This document shows positions 1 to 11,449 of a DNA stretch of 64,000 bases, piece by piece. Numbering within the stretch: the first letter of the stretch is position 1; every line of letters begins with the position of its first letter. Origin of the DNA: Ostrinia nubilalis (lineage: Eukaryota > Arthropoda > Insecta > Lepidoptera > Crambidae). Below the pieces are notes generated by a model. It worked only from the letters and a program-made list of their open reading frames with translations, did not search any database and was not told the origin of the DNA. The position numbers were made by a program, and so were the translations under genes. The stretch lies in NCBI RefSeq assembly GCF_963855985.1, contig NC_087095.1:8380001-8444000 (forward strand), read 5' to 3'.

Positions 1-1987
1 CAATAAAAGGAAAAAGAACCTCTTAAAGGAATACCACGACAGGTATTAGGTAATATCAATTTGTTGCTCTTCAAAAACATTTTATTGAAGAGAGAACGCG
101 TGGAGATAAAAAGCTTGAATCAATATCAAACTGCTTAGTAAATTCCACAATTTGTCTTTGAATTGTGTCTTTTATTTGGTTACAATATTGAAAGTGTTTC
201 TTAGTTAAATTTGCTATACAAATAATGTTAAGGATGTTTTTTTTTGCCAAATAAACATGCAAACAAAAAACATAGGTAAGTATTTGTTGAAACCATAAAA
301 TCGAACGCTAAACAGCAGGTGCTTTAAGAATAAAGCTGAAGACACAAAGCAGCGGAACTGTGAACGAGGGTGCTTTCCACAAACCAAACCGGGCTGAATT
401 TGCAGATTTAAACTGTATAGAATACGAATTAATGTCGCTTTTGCACCTTTCCGCTTTTCCTCTACAGACTTTGTGTGGTGGGGCGTATAAGAACTCGAAA
501 ATTACGTAACGCTTCCTCACGACACCGCTTTTGCCTACTGTGTAGCATGAACTTTACATTTCACGTCAGTCTTAACAGAAATAATAAAACAATGTTTCTA
601 AAACTTTTAATACCTTTTAAAGAACAAGAAAACTAATTTAGTAACATCAATTTGTTTGTATCCTTCAAACAGTTGAGAGATGGATACAATAATTTTCCAA
701 ACATAATTATTACTTATTATTTAGCTTTCTTCATTTAATTTAGAGTTTCAGGCATGTAGGCCGAAGATAAAACAGAGAGTCTCATAAGATTACCCACTTT
801 GCGAAGTAAGGCCCTAAAAACTTTCAAACTCGTTGTAACACGTTCGCGAATTACGTCACTGTTTTAAATTCCACGTCATCCAAATATAAAGTAGGTAATG
901 AAATGAGAATGAAAATTAATCACAGCCTGCCTCACGCCACGTTCGTTAAGAGTCGAGTGGTTAATCCGCGGAAAAATTTAATATCACAGGATTTTTACGG
1001 ATTTCGCAAGTGTTTTAATTGTGAAATGAGTTTATTGATGTCGCTATTACATAATTTACCGCCAAATTAATACATATTTGAAGTTATTATACCCACGAAT
1101 AAAGTATTAACATGACATAGAAGATTTGAACATTTCTAGAATCTATAATTTGTAATTAAAAATGAAACAAATCTTACATTTTGCTTTGAGAAATTTATTA
1201 TATTTTCTAGGAATGATTACGCAAATTCCGCGTTCTGTTATTTAACTAAGTAGGTATGTCTTCTAATGTTGATCGATACTGTAATAAATTGAATTAAGTA
1301 TTCGGACTAAAAACTATTTGGCGTGTTGATTGAGTGTCATAGGTATAAATATAATTTATCATTTTATTTGGCTACTTTTCTATGCGAAATACTCAAAGCC
1401 TACAATAAATTAATAACATACCTATGACTTTTTTTTTAATCCATAAAGTCCATAACTGTACGCTACTGTACAGCCATGCTTCTTATATTCGCTGTAAGTT
1501 TCAATAAAAGTAGATTTATGGTGTACGTACATACGTATTGGAGATACGAGTTGAGTTACAATATCTCATTGGCTTTTTGTAAGACATTCGTATGCTGATA
1601 CGGAGTCCGTAATAAAAATAAATGGGATCTTCCTTGATCTAAATATTAGGATACAAATTCAAACGGAACAAATAGATCTTACACATAAGTTTTAGTGCGA
1701 GTTTGCAAGTTATTTTAAGTAGCGCTATCGTTTCTCGTGTGCTTATTTATTGAATTCTGATCTTCGCTCTGCGAATTCAATTCTTTAGAAGGGTTAGAAA
1801 ATAGTAAAACACAAAAATATGTAGATATCTAAATGCTTATTTATTGACGCTGAGGGTTGGATACATAGAGCAAGAAATAAAATAAACTAAATTTATACTA
1901 CAAAAGACTTCCTTTATTTAAAAAAAATTCGCCCTAATGCCACAGAATAATGATGTACTGTAATACAAATTTTAACCTGTAATAAAG
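1..1987. other. AT-rich non-coding DNA
   Basis: No reading frame here exceeds 70 codons and none resembles a known family. The composition is strongly AT-rich with short homopolymer runs. I see no repeat boundary or RNA gene. It could be intergenic or intronic; the sequence does not decide. Confidence 0.6.
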
Positions 1988-2129
1988 GGCTCCCCCAAGG
2001 ATTTCCACAGCGACCGGTCCTGCGCTGCCCGCATCCAGGCACTTTCTGCGACCTTCACCAGATCGTCGGTCCACCTAGTGGGGGCCTGCCCACACTACGT
2101 CTTCCGGCCCGTAGTCGCCCCTCGAGAAC
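1988..2129 (-). mobile_element. RTE-type non-LTR retrotransposon 3' fragment
   Basis: Read on the minus strand this encodes the conserved C-terminal stretch of an RTE-type reverse-transcriptase protein (TDDLVKV, then SAWMRAAQDR, then WKSLGE). It corresponds to the middle of the longer copy at 29434-29853. The terminal stop and tail are missing, so it is truncated at both ends. RTE assignment is from memory of the family. Confidence 0.7.
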
Positions 2130-3084
2130 TTAAATTTTAGTTACAATTAAATTATTAACAAGTGGATGACAAGTTACACCGCCTACTCAATATCTCTGTT
2201 TTGCTCAAGGTCAGCTGGTAGAGAATGACTTATGGCATTAAGCTCGCCTGTTTGTACGGAACATTGTTACGTGTGTGCAATAAATTCTATAAATAAATAA
2301 ATAAATAAAAATAAAATGACTTCACATCGCCGATGTCACGCACCCGTAGTCACGGCAAAAAGGCTGTAAAAACAAATGAAACTTTATTCCAGTTAACAGC
2401 ATTATAAAAGCTGTAAGTAATTTGCGACGAACGGCGGAAAAGAGCTATTTCGAGCTGTATTACCATACGATACCCGTGGGTCGCTCGGTCGTAACTAAGT
2501 GACCATATTTACGTTTACGATTCAGCACGAGAGTACACAGGTCAAAATGTAATGCGAAAGTGGGAACGTGCGTAATAACTCGACCGCTGCTAGGATTATT
2601 TCTCCGTGTAAATGCACGTTTGCGCAGTTAGCACTCGTATTTCAATGGGTTTTAGTACACAGAGTCCTTTTCCAAATGATCACTAATGTGTAGAATTGAT
2701 TTGTGAAATTAAGCTACAAATGTTGTGACCTTTGTTTTTATTTATTTATTTATTTATTTATTTTATTGTTAGGAAAACAAACAGCATTCTATAACACATA
2801 TAGAGTTACCAATTAAACTTCACATTTGCCAAAATAATAATAATAATAAATAATATAGTCAGAGACTAGATCCAGCATGTGCACCACTTTCACTTTTGTC
2901 GATTATTTTGCGCTTAAAACGGCCTCTACGTGTTGGATCTGTATCCCCACGCAAGCCTTATAAAGGACCGGGCCACTTTTGACCCGTGAGCTCCAAAGCG
3001 TACAAGCATAATAAGTTGTTTTGTGAACGAATTACCATCGATCGATCATGAGAAGCAAATTATCATATTACAACAATAACTAAG
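2130..3084. other. AT-rich non-coding DNA with microsatellites
   Basis: This stretch holds an (AAAT)n run near 2290-2315, a (TTTA)n run near 2738-2766 and an (AAT)n run near 2829-2850. No gene is visible. Confidence 0.55.
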
Positions 3085-3164
3085 GCGGCGCAGCACCGAT
3101 CTTTGTGGAAACCCTTGGGGGAAGCCTTTGTCCAGCATTGGACGTCATTCGGCTGAAACAAATG
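3084..3164 (+). mobile_element. RTE 3' tail fragment, (AACG)-type
   Basis: The sequence codes for the end of the RTE protein (AQHRSLWKPLGEAF-like) followed by the stop in GGCTGAAAC and a degenerate AACAAATG tail. A possible 6-bp target duplication AACTAA lies at 3078-3083 and 3165-3170. Six bases is weak evidence alone, but other copies have longer duplications. Confidence 0.65.
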
Positions 3165-3775
3165 AACTAACAATTCTAAGTATCAAAATACAAGGAAAAT
3201 AATGACTTCTAATAAACTTAAGTTAACTTTTAATCTCATTCTTACAAATCGGCTTACAGTCCTTATTGAAATTTTATCATGTCGGTTCCTTATAGAGGAT
3301 ATTAAGCAGTCTAATAATCCGCGAATAAAAAGCCACTTTTGTGTCTTGAGCAAATGAATAGAGCTTAATTCCCGGAAAAATCGTCTTATATTCCCGGAAA
3401 ATTAATTTGCCCTAATCAATTAACCTGATAAGTATTAATTACACTCTTTGTTATTTCGACCACTGGTATTTATTATTTCAAATAACTGTCGGGAACTCTG
3501 TAAACTGGATCTCTTATTACCTACTTGAAAACATTTCATTATTCCCATCTTTTGTATCGTCTTTGTTCGTAGCAGAAAATATTATAATCTTTAGTGACAG
3601 CTATTTCATCTTCTAATATTTTGTTTATCATAAGAAACAAAGCAAAATAGGTGCCTTCAACGGAAAATTTATGAAACATTGTGATAGTAATTACTAATTT
3701 TCGATGTCGCAGTTTCGATAATAACCTTTCAATGCTGTATCAACACACGTCTCGTCCACAGATTTGTGATTCTAA
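3165..3775. other. AT-rich non-coding DNA
   Basis: No long frame and no recognisable repeat is seen between the RTE tail and the MITE at 3776. Confidence 0.5.
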
Positions 3776-3915
3776 GGGCTGATTTTACCACCGTCGGATA
3801 ACTTTTAACTGAAGAATAAACTTGTCATTTTGACATATTTCCCATACTGAAACTGTCAATGTGCCAAACTTATTCTTCAGTTAAAAGTTATCCGACGATG
3901 GTAAAATCAGCTCTC
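3776..3915. mobile_element. Palindromic MITE (GGGCTGATTTTACCACCG family)
   Basis: About 48 bp at each end are inverted copies of each other (GGGCTGATTTTACCACCG at the left; the right end reads the same on the other strand with a small insertion). The 40-bp centre is unpaired. TAA on the left and TTA on the right flank the element, which fits the three-base TWA target of PIF/Harbinger elements. It has no coding capacity. The superfamily is inferred. Confidence 0.75.
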
Positions 3916-3918
3916 TTA

Positions 3919-4591
3919 TTCATATAATCTTTTATCTCCTCACCCCTTTCTAGAATATACCTGACATACGACAGCAAATAACAGTGTAATTAATGTGGCG
4001 CAGTGCTCAGAAGTTGCCATCTCAACTGATAGTCTCTCGGCTAAGTCTCCATTAGTAGAGTTTGTGCACAAAACAGATAGGAGCAGAAGACAATCTACAT
4101 CCAAAGTGCGCTCGGGCAACGCTCACGGACACTATATCGCCAATATTCGCAAACCAGTCTAAACCAATGCGAGCGCGAATGCTGCCCGCTTGAGACGCGT
4201 CTGTGTGCGAAAGCAAAATGAAGTACAAACAGGTTTTGCCTTCTGTTACTGTCTATTTTGTGGTTGGTGTCTACACTGTCACATTTAGACACGCAAATAG
4301 CCGTGTCTGTACGCCGAGTGTTGGCAAAATTAACGCAAATTCTTAAAGCTAACGTTGAACTCTGAACTGGAAAAGGCAACCAGATTCTGCAGACTGATAT
4401 CGCTTTATTTATCTTTTTATCATTTAAGATTAGGTTTTGTAGTATGTTTTTGATTAAATTATTTTCAAATCTATTTATCCTCTTGATTTTGCCTCTTTTT
4501 AAACGTGAAATAAATTACACAAAGTATTTTTTGGCGTTTTCTTGTAAATGAGAAAAGCAATTTGCAAAGCTGGTAGCAAATAATATGCACT
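3919..4591. other. Non-coding DNA with a less AT-rich block
   Basis: Positions 4100-4340 are more GC-rich than their surroundings and leave a 94-codon frame open on the minus strand. That frame has no recognisable domain or splice context, so I do not call it a gene. It may be an unrecognised repeat. Confidence 0.4.
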
Positions 4592-4603
4592 ATATCCCAG
4601 AAA

Positions 4604-4690
4604 CCAACCGGCCATTAAGGAAATCATTGAGGGAGGCCTATGCAGGCCTTCAGCAGTGGACGTCCTATGGCTGAAATGATGATGATGATG
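4604..4690 (+). mobile_element. 87-bp RTE 3' tail insertion, (GAT)-type
   Basis: This very short copy carries only the last codons of the RTE protein, its stop (GGCTGAAATGATG) and a GATGATGATG tail. It is bounded by a perfect 12-bp direct repeat ATATCCCAGAAA at 4592-4603 and 4691-4702. That is a target-site duplication and shows insertion by retrotransposition of a severely 5'-truncated copy. Confidence 0.85.
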
Positions 4691-4850
4691 ATATCCCAGA
4701 AATATGAACTTATTCATACTATCAAAATAGAAAATTAAATACAGGCTTGATATTTAACACTGCAGTGCTGTTTAGCTTTGCAAAGTATGCGTCGACATCC
4801 ACAGTAGGTACCTTAAAAACTCATTTGGAAATTAGTTAAAGGACAATGGG

Positions 4851-5105
4851 CAAAATGGTACCCGGCTCCAATAGATATGCTTCTAGTGTCGTTTGAAAGG
4901 TCTTACCAAGACGAACAACTTTTACTATTGCCACCAGCCTCAGATCTGGTTGTGTTCGAAGATAAAAATACTTTTTTGCAAAATGGTACCCGGCTCCAAT
5001 AGTTATGTTTGTAGTGTCATTTGAAAGGTCTTACCAAGACAAACCACTTTTACTATGGCCAACAGCCTCAGATCTGGTTGCGTTCGAAGATAAACATACT
5101 TTTTG
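4851..5105 (+). repeat. Two-copy tandem repeat, period 128 bp
   Basis: Units start at 4851 and 4979, each with CAAAATGGTACCCGGCTCC, and stay about 90 percent alike to the end of the second unit. Neither unit has a convincing frame. Function unknown. Confidence 0.8.
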
Positions 5106-5422
5106 TGTAACCGAAGTATCATACCTACGTGTCCACTGTCCATCTTATGATACTTAGGTTATGCGAGGCATGAAGGGTTTACTGCACCAGCATCCTTCCT
5201 TAACTCTATTATTATTGATAGAGATAATTGTGAAATAAATGTTTTTATTTGAAGAACTACTACCCCCTTATTTAAAAAAAGTTGTACCTAGGATGAACCT
5301 TGGATTAAAATGACATTTCCATACCAAATGACAATTTAAATCAGAGTTCAATTAGGGTGTAACTTTTATTAATAAAAGGGTTGGAGTTTTATTATTTCTT
5401 AAGGGTTTTATTATGGGTTGCT
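5106..5422. other. AT-rich non-coding DNA
   Basis: No gene or repeat boundary is recognised between the tandem repeat and the next RTE insertion. Confidence 0.5.
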
Positions 5423-5434
5423 AAAGCGAATAAA

Positions 5435-5602
5435 CCCACAAGACCCAATAAGTCCACCCACAAGATGGACCGACGAGCTTATAAAGGTAGCGGGAAGGCG
5501 CTGTATGCAGGCCGCCACCAACCGGTCATTGTGGAAATCATTGGGGGAGGCCTATGTTCAATTGGACGTCTTATGGCTAAAATGATCATGATGATGCTGA
5601 TG
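5435..5602 (+). mobile_element. 168-bp RTE 3' tail insertion, (GAT)-type
   Basis: The copy covers the end of the RTE protein (matching GRPPTKWTDDL onward in the 29.4-kb copy), the stop and a degenerate GATCATGATGATGCTGATG tail. A perfect 12-bp target duplication AAAGCGAATAAA lies at 5423-5434 and 5603-5614. The frame is decayed by substitutions and small gaps. Confidence 0.85.
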
Positions 5603-5614
5603 AAAGCGAATAAA

Positions 5615-6144
5615 GGGCTAATAGCTTAGGTAGTTCATCGTAGGTATAATCCTTTTCTTTTCAAGGCTTCTTTTAGTTATATTAATAGATTGTAGTCATA
5701 GTACATACTCGTATACATGGATGATTGTGTTATACTTTCATTATAATACTAAGTGGAATTACTGCTTTCAAAACGTGAATTAGAACTGGCCCCATAGCAG
5801 ACATTTTTCTACATCTAAAGGCCTTTTGAAATATATATTGGTTATGGCTATTGGAGCGGGTACCACTTTCCATACATTTTTGCCCATCATCCTTTATAAT
5901 GTTGGGTGGCAGAGTCCTGGCCACGTCGCTGGGGCCTCATAAACGGCTCGGGTCTGCACACACCATTTGCAGTAAGAACAGAATTTGTCCTGCGCTTTGT
6001 TATTTAACAGTTTAACCCTGGAAAAGTCGGCTTGGGTTCTATTAGACAATTTTGTGTTTTTTTTTTATAAATATACAAACAATGACCACTTTTCTCTTAG
6101 ATTCTATAAACAATTTTTTGTTAATCAAAAATGTGCTCTCGATG
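5615..6144. other. AT-rich non-coding DNA
   Basis: Nothing recognisable is present. Frames of 60-64 codons here look random. Confidence 0.5.
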
Positions 6145-6207
6145 AAATAATATTATTATTTCATGCCTAACTAGAGCTTAGTTAGGCATGAAATAATAAT
6201 ATTATTT
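6145..6207. repeat. Perfect 29-bp-arm snap-back palindrome
   Basis: Positions 6145-6173 and 6179-6207 are exact reverse complements, separated by the 5-bp loop GAGCT. The arms include CATGCCTAACTA next to the loop and an AT-rich base. No target duplication was recognised. It could be a small foldback element or a recent inverted duplication. Confidence 0.85.
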
Positions 6208-6539
6208 TGTTCCTTATTTTCTCTCGTCATTGTCAACCTACTTGAACTGTAAAAGTCCTCGTATTTTATGCGTATATTTTTCCTAAAGTCTTTGCTTAGT
6301 CTGAGTAAATATTTTAGGGAAGTACGAATATTTTCACGAACTTTACGTTTTACCTCTTACACGTCAATTTCAAAGATGTATTATTGGTACGCGTCACAAT
6401 ATTTGAAGGCTAAGTTAATGTAATAGCATAAAATTTGAAGTGAAGAATATAAACTCAGCTCTACAAAGCAGGATAAAATAATTTTTGAAACCAAGAGTAA
6501 TGGTTTGACACCACTTACCTACATAGGTATTTTATAAAC
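6208..6539. other. AT-rich non-coding DNA
   Basis: No gene or repeat seen. Confidence 0.5.
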
Positions 6540-6542
6540 TTA

Positions 6543-6688
6543 CGCCCGTATTCACAAACGATGCTTGCTTAAGTGAAGCAGCAAATCGAACGTACAGCGT
6601 TGAATAGAGCTCTGTGATTGGTTCGCGTGTCACCCTGTGCGTCCACGCGCACTGTGAGACCTCATAGTAATGTTTGTGAATACGGGCG
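6543..6688. mobile_element. MITE, CGCCCGTATTCACAAACG family, copy 1
   Basis: Terminal inverted repeats start CGCCCGTATTCACAAACG, and TTA flanks both ends (6540-6542 and 6689-6691), giving a three-base target duplication. Two more copies lie at 11314-11449 and 51573-51718. The interior shares TCGAACG and GCGCGTGGAC-like blocks among copies. It is non-coding; PIF/Harbinger origin is inferred from the TTA target. Confidence 0.85.
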
Positions 6689-6691
6689 TTA

Positions 6692-8313
6692 CTCTCATTA
6701 TGATGTAACAAGGGTTGATTAACGAAGGCTCGTAACAGCGTTTTCTTTTTCTAATTGAATCCCCTAACCGTTCTGGGTCTCCCAGACCCTACGCGAGTAA
6801 TTAGTAACTCTAAACCGTCCGGTCAGTCTAAGGTTAAGCCAGCTACGGCGTAAGTGCACCAAATGGATGGTAATGGCGGGTCCAGTCGAGGTTGCAGTGC
6901 TGGAAATTTATAAAAATGCCATTGGATACTGTGCACTGCGACTTTGCTGTTCCGTTGAGTAGTCCATCTGACTTTCATTCGTTTTGTTTTAACGGTCATT
7001 CTCACGATTAGGCGTTCTCAGCCTAATTACCATATCATTTTTGAAATTTGGCTTAATTGACTTAAACGCATTTAAATATGAAACACATGAAAAGTACGAA
7101 TTTAACAATCGTTAAGGCGTCAAATTATTCCAAGCGGTTTTCGCGTAAATGAGACCCAAAAATTTTATGGTCACGGTAATTAGATAAGGCTAATACTTAT
7201 TCTAACGGTAATTAGAAAAAATATGTAAAATAGCAAGAAAACAATATGTTGCATTGATAAATTTGTAGTGTATAGTATATAGCGTCATAAAAAATGCTGT
7301 AGGTACACTTAATAACCCTTTGAAAAAAGGAAAACACTCATTTCTATTATTTATTGTATCAAGATATTTTCAGTATACTGCAATAATCGAGGCTATAACA
7401 GGAACACTTAGTTTCGCCCAGAAGGGGCTACGTGTCACATTTGATCAGAATCTTAATCATCATTTATTTGATTTCAATGTGGTACAAACGATTTAACGTA
7501 CAGATAATGGATCAGGAGATCTCACAAATTTAATTTTTCGGATATGCATATGTCGAAAATTTTTTTAATGATTTAAGTGATTTTTCCTCCTTTTAATCTA
7601 TCTGCGATCAGCCATCACCCATTATCAGATTAAATTGAATTTGTAATAATGACAGTTCCAGCTCAGCATATCCCATGATTTGTCACCTCGATTCTTTTAC
7701 AATAAGTTTTCAGATTGATGCTATTCTCTTTCTCCTGAGCTTAAATGCAGAAGTCTTAGAATTTAGAAGGGATGCAGAAAATAGATTTCATGAGGGTCTA
7801 GTCTTTGGTTGTAAGCTTTACAGGATTTTCCACACCCTCTTTGACGTTTGGTATCACTTCAGTGGACTTTGTAAACCAAGGCTATTTTGAAAACGTTAAA
7901 GTATTTCTACATTTGCGAGGCTAAGTCGATGCCATAATATGTCTACATGGGTTTTAGGATGCATTTGTATATAGTTTGTTCTCCAAGCTTCTTCTGTCCA
8001 GTACCCATTGCATATCACGAAGTTTTTTCTATGCATAACAAAGCAGGTAGGATGCAGTTTAGGATGGTACAAAGTGCCTTTACACTCTTGCCTTGAAAAG
8101 TCCCATTGTCTGTTGATTTGTTCTCTTTTGTTCTTAATGTGATCACGCCAGGTAAGTGTTACTGTTGGACAATCTCATCTTCTTAGGGCAAAGGTATTAT
8201 GGATAGATTTTAATGGTATTATATTAGAATTAATTAATGATTTAAGATGTTAATATCAATTATACTAAAAGTAAAAATAAATATCTGGTACGAGACATGT
8301 TTCATGCAGGGGT
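6692..8313. other. AT-rich non-coding DNA
   Basis: Reading frames reach only 71 codons and none is family-like. No RNA gene is visible. Confidence 0.5.
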
Positions 8314-8570
8314 GACATCTCCTGGCCATCAGAAAGCCCCGATTTCACTCCAGGTAACTTCTTTTTGTGGGGTCACCTTAGGGGTTAAAATATACTCTTA
8401 AATCCAACAAACATGCAGCAACTGAAGCTGAACATTCGTCATGAAATCGAATCTATTTCGAGGTTACTCTAACGAAAGTTTTCTAAAGTTTTGATTGTCA
8501 GATTGGAAGAAAAGTCCGTACAGTTGTTATGCGAAAGTCTAGGTATATTTCATATTTTATCATCATACTT
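8314..8570 (+). pseudogene. Decayed Tc1/mariner-superfamily (DDE_3-type) transposase C-terminus
   Basis: The frame starting at 8314 reads DISWPSESPDFTPGNFFLWG, matching the conserved block W-P-x-R-S-P-D-L-x-P-x-D-F-F-L-W-G around the last catalytic acid of DDE transposases of the Tc1/mariner group. It continues in the same frame through QQLKLNIRHEIESISR, a typical C-terminal helix, with in-frame stops at 8386-8388 and about 81 bases later. The position that is usually the third acid (P-x-D-F) holds Asn (PGNF), and no N-terminal part or inverted repeats were found. It is an inactive fossil. Confidence 0.6.
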
Positions 8571-10221
8571 ATTCAATCGTGAGTGCAATTTGTAGGTAAT
8601 AATTTCATACAACGGTGATTATAAATATACGGTAATTAGTACATGGAAATTATAAAACGATAGTTTTTCTTCAAAATTTCCAAAATCTTCAGTGTATGGA
8701 AATACTGTCTTACTACAACGTATGAAGGCCAAAGTACTGAATCTTTTTAAATTAACAACGTGAATCTACCTTCAAAAATCGAGTATAAAAATAAGGACAT
8801 GGTAAATAGAAAAATTGAAAACCAAAGATATGGTAATTATACTCTTACGCAATTCATCGACGGTACGCCAACGCAATAGACGTCTACTTGCTAACAGGTC
8901 TTAGAACTAACTAAGGGCTCGCGCCGCGCGCGTAAATGATGTGTCAAATATTATTATTTAGGCTTGTGTGCCCAAAAACAGAAAACGTCACGGGAATTAG
9001 GACTTTCGCTCGGACAAGCAGTTTTTTAATTCTAATTATTTACAGAATGGTTCTATTGAATAGATATTTTGCTATGCGTAAGACAATCTTTTGTACTCTT
9101 TAAAATGTTGAATGGAGTAAACCAAATCTATACGACATAAAAATTACAGCCAAGTTTTAACATTAAGTCGGTGTGCGGACGCGAAACGGTAATTAGAGAA
9201 CAGAGGTTCATGAAATTAATTAAGTCACAAATACTTAAAATAGAGGCCTATGATTTAATGCACAACTGGATAGGGTTGTTAAGTAACATATAAAAATACT
9301 TGCATGTCTCTAATTTGTCATTTTTAACGATTTAACAGCCCGGACACGCAAAAACTAGCTCATCTGAGAATGGCCGTTAACACTTTTTGCAGTGGTTAGC
9401 AACTTTATGGTCATCCATTTAGTAGGCTACATTGTTATCTCGCTCTTGCGTTGTGAATTAAAGGTGAACAATTTTGATCGGCACAATCAGTTACTTGAAA
9501 ATGTGTCTATTTAGATATATTAACCAGAGGTATGTCGCTAGAAAGGCAACCTTCCAAATATTGACAAAACATCCCAAGGGCATTGTGAACTTTATAAGTC
9601 GTGTCCGGCGGTTTGAATTCGAATGAAGAAATATACCATTCATATTATAATGTTACCTTAAATTTTACTTTCACTTCAGTTACCGATGTATCCAGAACTC
9701 CATAAGAAGTGACCCAATAAAAAGGGAGCTGTAAATGTGTCATTTTAATCAGAGGCAGCCATCTGCAATTTGCCACAATTTGCCATACATTCCCGCTTCA
9801 TCAGTATGTGTGGCGACACCCGCGACTTGACAAACACAAGGCTGCGTTCGTTTGCGGCGCTCCCTTCGATTTGTTTCCTGGTATTTTAGCTCCTTGATTA
9901 ACACGTTTATTGGTACTGATTTCATGAGATGCTTTTAGGGTTAAAGCTTTATTTTTTGATAGGATAAATCAAAAATTGCTTTGAGAAAAAACACAGAAGG
10001 AAATAATTTAATGAACAATCTTAACTGTCTTTACTTTTTCAGATACTCGTATGATTTTTGTTCCAATATCTTAAATTATCTACTAACTATCTATGCATTT
10101 ATGTGGTGCCCAAGTACTTAATTATTGCGTCGCTATCTGTACAACACTCTAAGAAGTGTATTTTTCATGAAAAGCTACGAGTGTCAAGCTATAGTCGTTA
10201 CGGTGCACAAAATAAATGAAA
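8571..10221. other. AT-rich non-coding DNA
   Basis: A somewhat GC-richer patch at 9740-9890 has no coding signature that I recognise. The rest is AT-rich with no visible feature. Confidence 0.5.
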
Positions 10222-10529
10222 TAAAAAAACTAAAACCCAACTACGACAAAAAACGACGCTGAAAAAGTATAAAACAAGATTTTCAGAATACTGAACTGAA
10301 CAAAGTTGCCCATGTAGTTGCATAGTAATTTTCATGTTTGAAAAACCGCAGTCACACGTTGTCAAAGTGCTACGGTAGGTAGGTATATGTAACGTGTGAC
10401 TACGCCTTTCCAAACATGAAAATTACTATGCAACTACATTGGCAACTTTGTTCAGTTCAGTATTCTGAAAATCTTGTTTTATACTTTTTCAGCGTCGTTT
10501 TTTGTCGTAGTTGGGTTTTAGTTTTTTTA
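10222..10529. repeat. Long inverted repeat (139-bp arms, 30-bp loop)
   Basis: Arms 10222-10360 and 10391-10529 are reverse complements with about 5 mismatches in 139 bp, four of them clustered near 10341-10349. The outer 119 bp carry a single mismatch. The loop is 10361-10390. I could not find a clear target duplication, so the origin is open: foldback transposon or recent inverted duplication. If transcribed it would form a long double-stranded RNA. Confidence 0.9.
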
Positions 10530-10779
10530 CTTTTTATTATTTGTACTATTTTGGTGTTAAAGTGTATTTGTTAAAGTTAATTTTTGAACTAATAAGTAGT
10601 AAAGAAGCTATGAACGAAAAGATGTGAATTATATGCAATCAGCCCATGAATACAGGTAAAGTCACAAGCAAATGTTAGTAATATATATATATTCGAAATG
10701 TACAAGTAAAGCGGTTTCAAATGATACCAAACACGGCATATTTATCTTAACTTTATTTTTTTACTCTGTATGTTTTGTC

Positions 10780-11010
10780 CGCTAGAGGGCGCCACATTAG
10801 ATTTTGTAAAACCCCATATAGCCTATAACCAGCGGACAATTAAGACGCTTCTAATGATATGTCATTTGTCGAATTCTGATAAGTAGTTTAGAAGTTACGA
10901 GGGAACACATGAACATACATACATACATACATACATACATACATACATACATAGCCTGTCAAAATCATAACCCTCCTTTTGCTTTGCCGTAGTCGGGTAA
11001 AAAAAAGTTC
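10780..11010 (+). repeat. Interspersed repeat with (ACAT)n microsatellite and CCGTAGTCGGGTAAAA tail
   Basis: The block has a body with CAGCGGACAATTAAGACGC, an (ACAT)n tract at about 10914-10953 and an end TAACCCTCCTTTTGCTTTGC followed by CGTAGTCGGGTAAAA. A diverged copy of only the tail occurs at 19201-19231. I know this body-plus-microsatellite layout from lepidopteran genomes but cannot name the family. Confidence 0.5.
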
Positions 11011-11313
11011 TTGTGACTCGAGCATATTTTTTGGCTAAGCGGATTTTAATACAACTTGGCACACATACAAAATAAACATACCATAAGGAATAACTGGAAA
11101 GTTAGCATATTTGCTAATGAAAAGACTCATTTCCTTTGGGATATGTGCCAAAAGTATTTTTTGCAATAAAGTTGTATAATCTTACGTTGAGTATAAGGGT
11201 TAGCTTATAAAGTAAGGTCAAATCACGCTTCTAATGAAAACAAAAGAATTTGATTAGTTCCAACTTTACAAGCGTGATGAAATCCACAGGATCTTAAAAA
11301 CACCCTATACTTA

Positions 11314-11449
11314 CGCCCGTATTCACAAACATTACTATGAGGTCTTACAGTGCGCGTGGACACGAACAAATCACAGAGTTCTATTCATTCAACGCTTTGC
11401 GTTCGATTTGCTGCTTCATATAAGCAATCATCGTTTGTGAATACGGGCG
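11314..11449. mobile_element. MITE, CGCCCGTATTCACAAACG family, copy 2
   Basis: Terminal inverted repeats match copy 1 in opposite orientation. The flanks are TTA and TTG, one base from a perfect duplication. It is shorter than copy 1, with internal deletion near the GCGCGTGGACACGAAC block. Confidence 0.85.

Noticed and set aside
4095..4379. 94-codon minus-strand frame
   Set aside because: No domain, no splice context and no resemblance to a known family; the GC-richer patch alone explains it.
10914..10953. CRISPR-like array from the (ACAT)n tract
   Set aside because: It is a simple 4-bp microsatellite with no spacers; the (CAGA)n tract at 46490-46530 is likewise a microsatellite.
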